The notes under the pieces were generated by a model. That model was not told where the DNA came from and made no database searches. It worked only from the letters and a program-made list of their open reading frames with translations. From Hyaloscypha bicolor E (taxonomy: Eukaryota > Ascomycota > Leotiomycetes > Helotiales > Hyaloscyphaceae): a stretch of 64,000 bases of DNA. Positions 60,655-64,000 of this stretch are shown piece by piece (the first letter of the stretch is position 1; each line of letters opens with the position of its first letter). A program made the translations under genes and the position numbers. The DNA is taken from assembly GCF_002865645.1 (NCBI RefSeq), contig NW_020194628.1:930001-994000 (forward strand). The letters run 5' to 3'.

Positions 60655-63600
60655 CTAATTAGTTTATATATATATAGATTAGATAGTAAAAAGAATTAAG
60701 TTATATTTATTCAAGATTCGGTTCCTTAAAAATAAAGCTATTATTCTATATTAAAGAAAGAATAACTATTAATTACCTTTATCTATAATTCGGTTCTATA
60801 GAAAGAGAAAGATACTTAATCTTACTAAGGCCTGACTAAGCTATATTAAAAAGAGGAAATAATAGTTGCTTTTATTTATAATTCTGTTCTATAGAAAGAA
60901 AAGATACTAATTCTTACTAACTATTAAATAGTTAGCTACTTAACTATCTAACTATCTTATAAAACTACTTTCTTTATAAAAAATCACTCTTTTTATAACT
61001 ATCTAAATATCTAGAGCTCTTGAGTTTCAGAATTATTAAGTTCTTCCGGAATCTCGATATTTTACTTCTTAAAATTTCACTTTCTAAATTTCTTATTTTA
61101 GACGATATTTTTATCTTAAATATAATAATCTCTACTTATCTACTTTATAAACTACCCTTCTTTTTACGAATCTGCCCTTTTTACGAATTACTATAATAAA
61201 TAATTTCTTTATTAGATCTATCTAATCTAATTATTCTATATTTATAAGAACTAATAATTTCAAGAAAATAGTAATAAAATAGAAATATAGAATTAATCTA
61301 GATATTACTATAATATATAAAATATTAGAGTTTTTAGATATTAAGCTATTTTAATATATTCTTTATAAAATAGTTAATAATAACTTTTAAAAACTATTTA
61401 GATATAACTTTAAAAACTTTATTTATTAAAAGAACTTTAATAAACTTAAACTTCCGGAAATACTATATTTATATAAAGTTCTTTAATATAGTAATATATA
61501 TATATAATAGAATACTAGTACTTTTACTATTATAATTATTTTATTTTCTATTATTAAAAAAGATATATAGTATATCTAGACAAATAAAGATCTATTAGTA
61601 GCTAGACTAGACTTTATTAAAAGACTAATTCTATTAGGCTTTATTATTCTTACTAAGAACAAATATCTAGAACTTATTATTTTTAATATTTCTATACTAT
61701 TATTATTCTTTTTATTTCTATATTCTATATCTCTATTAGATTTATATACTAGTATAGAAGCTTTAGAAATAAATAATATATTTTTACTAGCTTTACTACT
61801 ACTACTAGCTCTATTATTACTATTATAACTATATTCGAATACCTTTTAATTACTTTTAATTATAAGACTTATTAAGAAAGTTACTGAAGTTTATATTAAA
61901 AAATAAAAGTATAATAGATTTAATAGTAATTTTAACTATAAACTTACTATTTTCCTCGATATCTACTAATATATAGAGCTTCTATAAAAGGTACTAATAT
62001 AAGCTTTTCCTATTATACTAAAAGAACTAACTTAAAACTACTTCTATAATAACTAGCTCTCTTAATATATATATAAAAAGGCTTGTATTAATATTTATAG
62101 CTTCTTTAAAAGCTCTAGATTTAAATATTAAAATTTAGATATATAGAATACTATTATATTAGCTTCTGTAATAGTTAAATTCCCGGAAAAGACAATATTT
62201 AAGACTATTTAATTACTAATTAACGAATTATATTAACTATAATATAGTTTTATATTTAATTTATAAAATACTAAATTCCTCTATAATAAAATTATTATCT
62301 CTTATTAAGGCTTCCGGATATATAGATATATAATCTTAGACTTTTCTATAAATCTCGGCTAGTTTACTAATAAGCTCTAGTTATTTATTATTATATATAA
62401 GAGTAAATAATAAACTAATCCCGAAATCTTCTTTACTAATTAATAATACTACTTTTAGAATTCTTTAAGCTATTATTTCTCTAGAAATCGTTAATATAAA
62501 TCTAGCTATAATTTCGGAATCTGTTATAATTATTTCAAGTTCTATAATTATAATAATTATATTCCGAAATTGTATTTTATATATAAGAAGCCCGAATACT
62601 ACTTATAAAAGTATAGACTAAAGAAATAAAAGGTTAAGAAGACTCGGTTTAAAGATAGAAATATCTATTAGTTTAAATTCCGAAATACTTATAACTTTAA
62701 TAAATACTTTAGTAGTATTTATATATAGTATATTATTAAAGCTAAAAGCGAAAAAGGCAATAAGAATAGTAAGAATAAACTAGTAAATAATACTTTTAAG
62801 GCTTTATTAGTAGAAACGAATAAAGAAAAGAAATACTATTTAGATTTCTATTTTATTTTAATTAAAAGCTTTTTAGCTGCTTTTACTACTTTTATTTTAC
62901 GAATAACTATAGTTAATATTCTTATAAATAACTTTATTTCTCTTTTTCTTATATATTAGATAATAAATAAAAACTATATATTAGAGTCTATTAAACTTTT
63001 AATAAAGGATATTTAGACTTTTATAATTAATAATATATTAAAATATAATACTTATTACTTTTATAAAATTATAATTAATACTAGAACCTTTAGATATTTA
63101 ACTACTAGTTCTAATTAATTTCAAGCTTTCTAGTAGACTAATAATAGTATTAAACTTAATAAAACTATTAAAAGTCAAGTTAATATCTAGTTTAATATCG
63201 GATCTATATTTTTTATTAGATCTATAATAGTAAATATATTAATTAGATAAGTATAATTATATATTATATTTTTAAAGACTTTATTTTTATTTAGCTTAAC
63301 TAATATAGATAAGCTAGAGGTCTACTTTAATAATCTTACTAATTATTTTATTACTTCTACTAGAAAATATATACTTATAATATAATGTTTTAAATATTCT
63401 TTTCTGCTTTAGAATACTATACTATAAGGTTTTATTTCCAAATTATTTATTTATAATTCTTGCTTTTTTATAAAAGTCAAATTGTAATATCTATACTATT
63501 ATTTTAGTTATTTATCTATTAGTAAGCTCCGAAATATACTAGAATAAATAGACTATAATATTAATATAAAAGCTTTTAAGTATTTTATAAAATACTATAA

Positions 63601-64000
63601 ATAATACTAGAAATATAGCTAATTATCTAGATAATTTAAATTTAATTTAAAAGATAATATTAGCTTTAACTATTCTATTATTATTAATATTTTCTATATT
63701 TTTAGTAAGCTTATATTTTATATTATTAATAAAGGCACTTAATATTAAGCCGGCTAATAGCTTTAGAATATTAGTATAATATATATCTGAAATATATTTA
63801 AATAATACTGAATTAATAACTATTTAGGCCCTTTTAATTAGATTATAGTAGATACCGGAAAATAGTTTACTAGTAAAAAGTTTATTTAGTTTATAAATAC
63901 TATAGAAACCAAAGTCAAAATTATTTCTATAGAAGCTTATAATTCTATCGGAATTATAGAATACTACTATAGCCTAATCTAATATATCTATCTAATTATT
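60360..64000 (+). mobile_element. Copia retrotransposon (first family), right end outside window
   Basis: Begins with an LTR (60360-60654) and continues in plus orientation through gag (about 61200-62800), the eroded zinc-knuckle region near 62640, protease (NTRTFR near 63078) and the start of integrase, matching the reverse complement of 51499-47900 of the better copy. Moderately to heavily converted, and less so than copy 11189-17400 in places (for example ACGAATAAC at 62898). The 3' part lies beyond base 64000. CTTAT precedes the LTR; its duplicate cannot be checked. Confidence 0.82.

Noticed and set aside
10414..64000. Mitochondrial or plasmid origin suggested by extreme AT content
   Set aside because: LTR pairs with target duplications, eroded gag-pol domains and transition-only differences explain the composition as RIP of nuclear repeats; no mitochondrial gene or tRNA was seen.

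Overview
The window looks like a filamentous ascomycete (Pezizomycotina) chromosome that has undergone repeat-induced point mutation (RIP). Two blocks of ordinary base composition (about 1-5692 and 8829-10413) carry compact fungal genes with 58-60 nt introns. The rest is extremely AT-rich DNA made of LTR retrotransposons in which C>T and G>A changes have created stops and erased catalytic residues. I found no tRNA, rRNA or CRISPR array, and no bacterial or organellar gene set.

Gene blocks. Positions 2-1213 (+) hold the C-terminal part of a nucleoporin of the Nup82/Nup88 type, cut by the window edge. Positions 5692-2578 (-) hold a multi-exon gene whose first part is a SERAC1/DUF676/sesB-like alpha/beta-hydrolase. 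It is broken at its 5' end by a copia fragment, lacks the nucleophile serine, and has two frame breaks. A weak candidate gene lies at 2480-1747 (-). Positions 9713-8829 (-) hold one intact unnamed fungal ORF, isolated between repeat blocks.

Repeat block. (1) A 5'-half copia fragment at 5693-8195 (-) with a solo LTR inside it. (2) A full-length copia at 11189-17400 (+), TSD TATAT. (3) A gypsy at 20646-26815 (-), LTRs 319 and 316 bp, TSD AGTTT. (4) A nest: a copia of a second family (31613-52907, +, LTRs 172 bp each, TSD ATTAT) interrupted by a gypsy in its gag (32699-40605, -, LTRs 205 bp each, TSD CTATA), a solo LTR in its integrase (42083-42266, TSD AAAGT) and a first-family copia near its 3' end (45447-51803, -, LTRs 304 bp each, TSD CTAAA). 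(5) A first-family copia entering at 60360 (+) and leaving the window at its right end. The gypsy and copia inside the nest are clearly less mutated than their host, which fits insertion into an already degraded element. Several AT-rich stretches (18816-20640, 26821-31607, 52913-57325, 57699-60354) remain unassigned.

I see no new biological system that I could defend. The most informative points are the resolvable nest of insertions, a direct repeat present once nearly unmutated and once fully RIP-converted about 336 bp away, and the hydrolase gene cut at a copia junction. Motif calls, splice sites, LTR ends and target duplications were read by eye from the sequence. Family names come from general knowledge and were not checked by any search.
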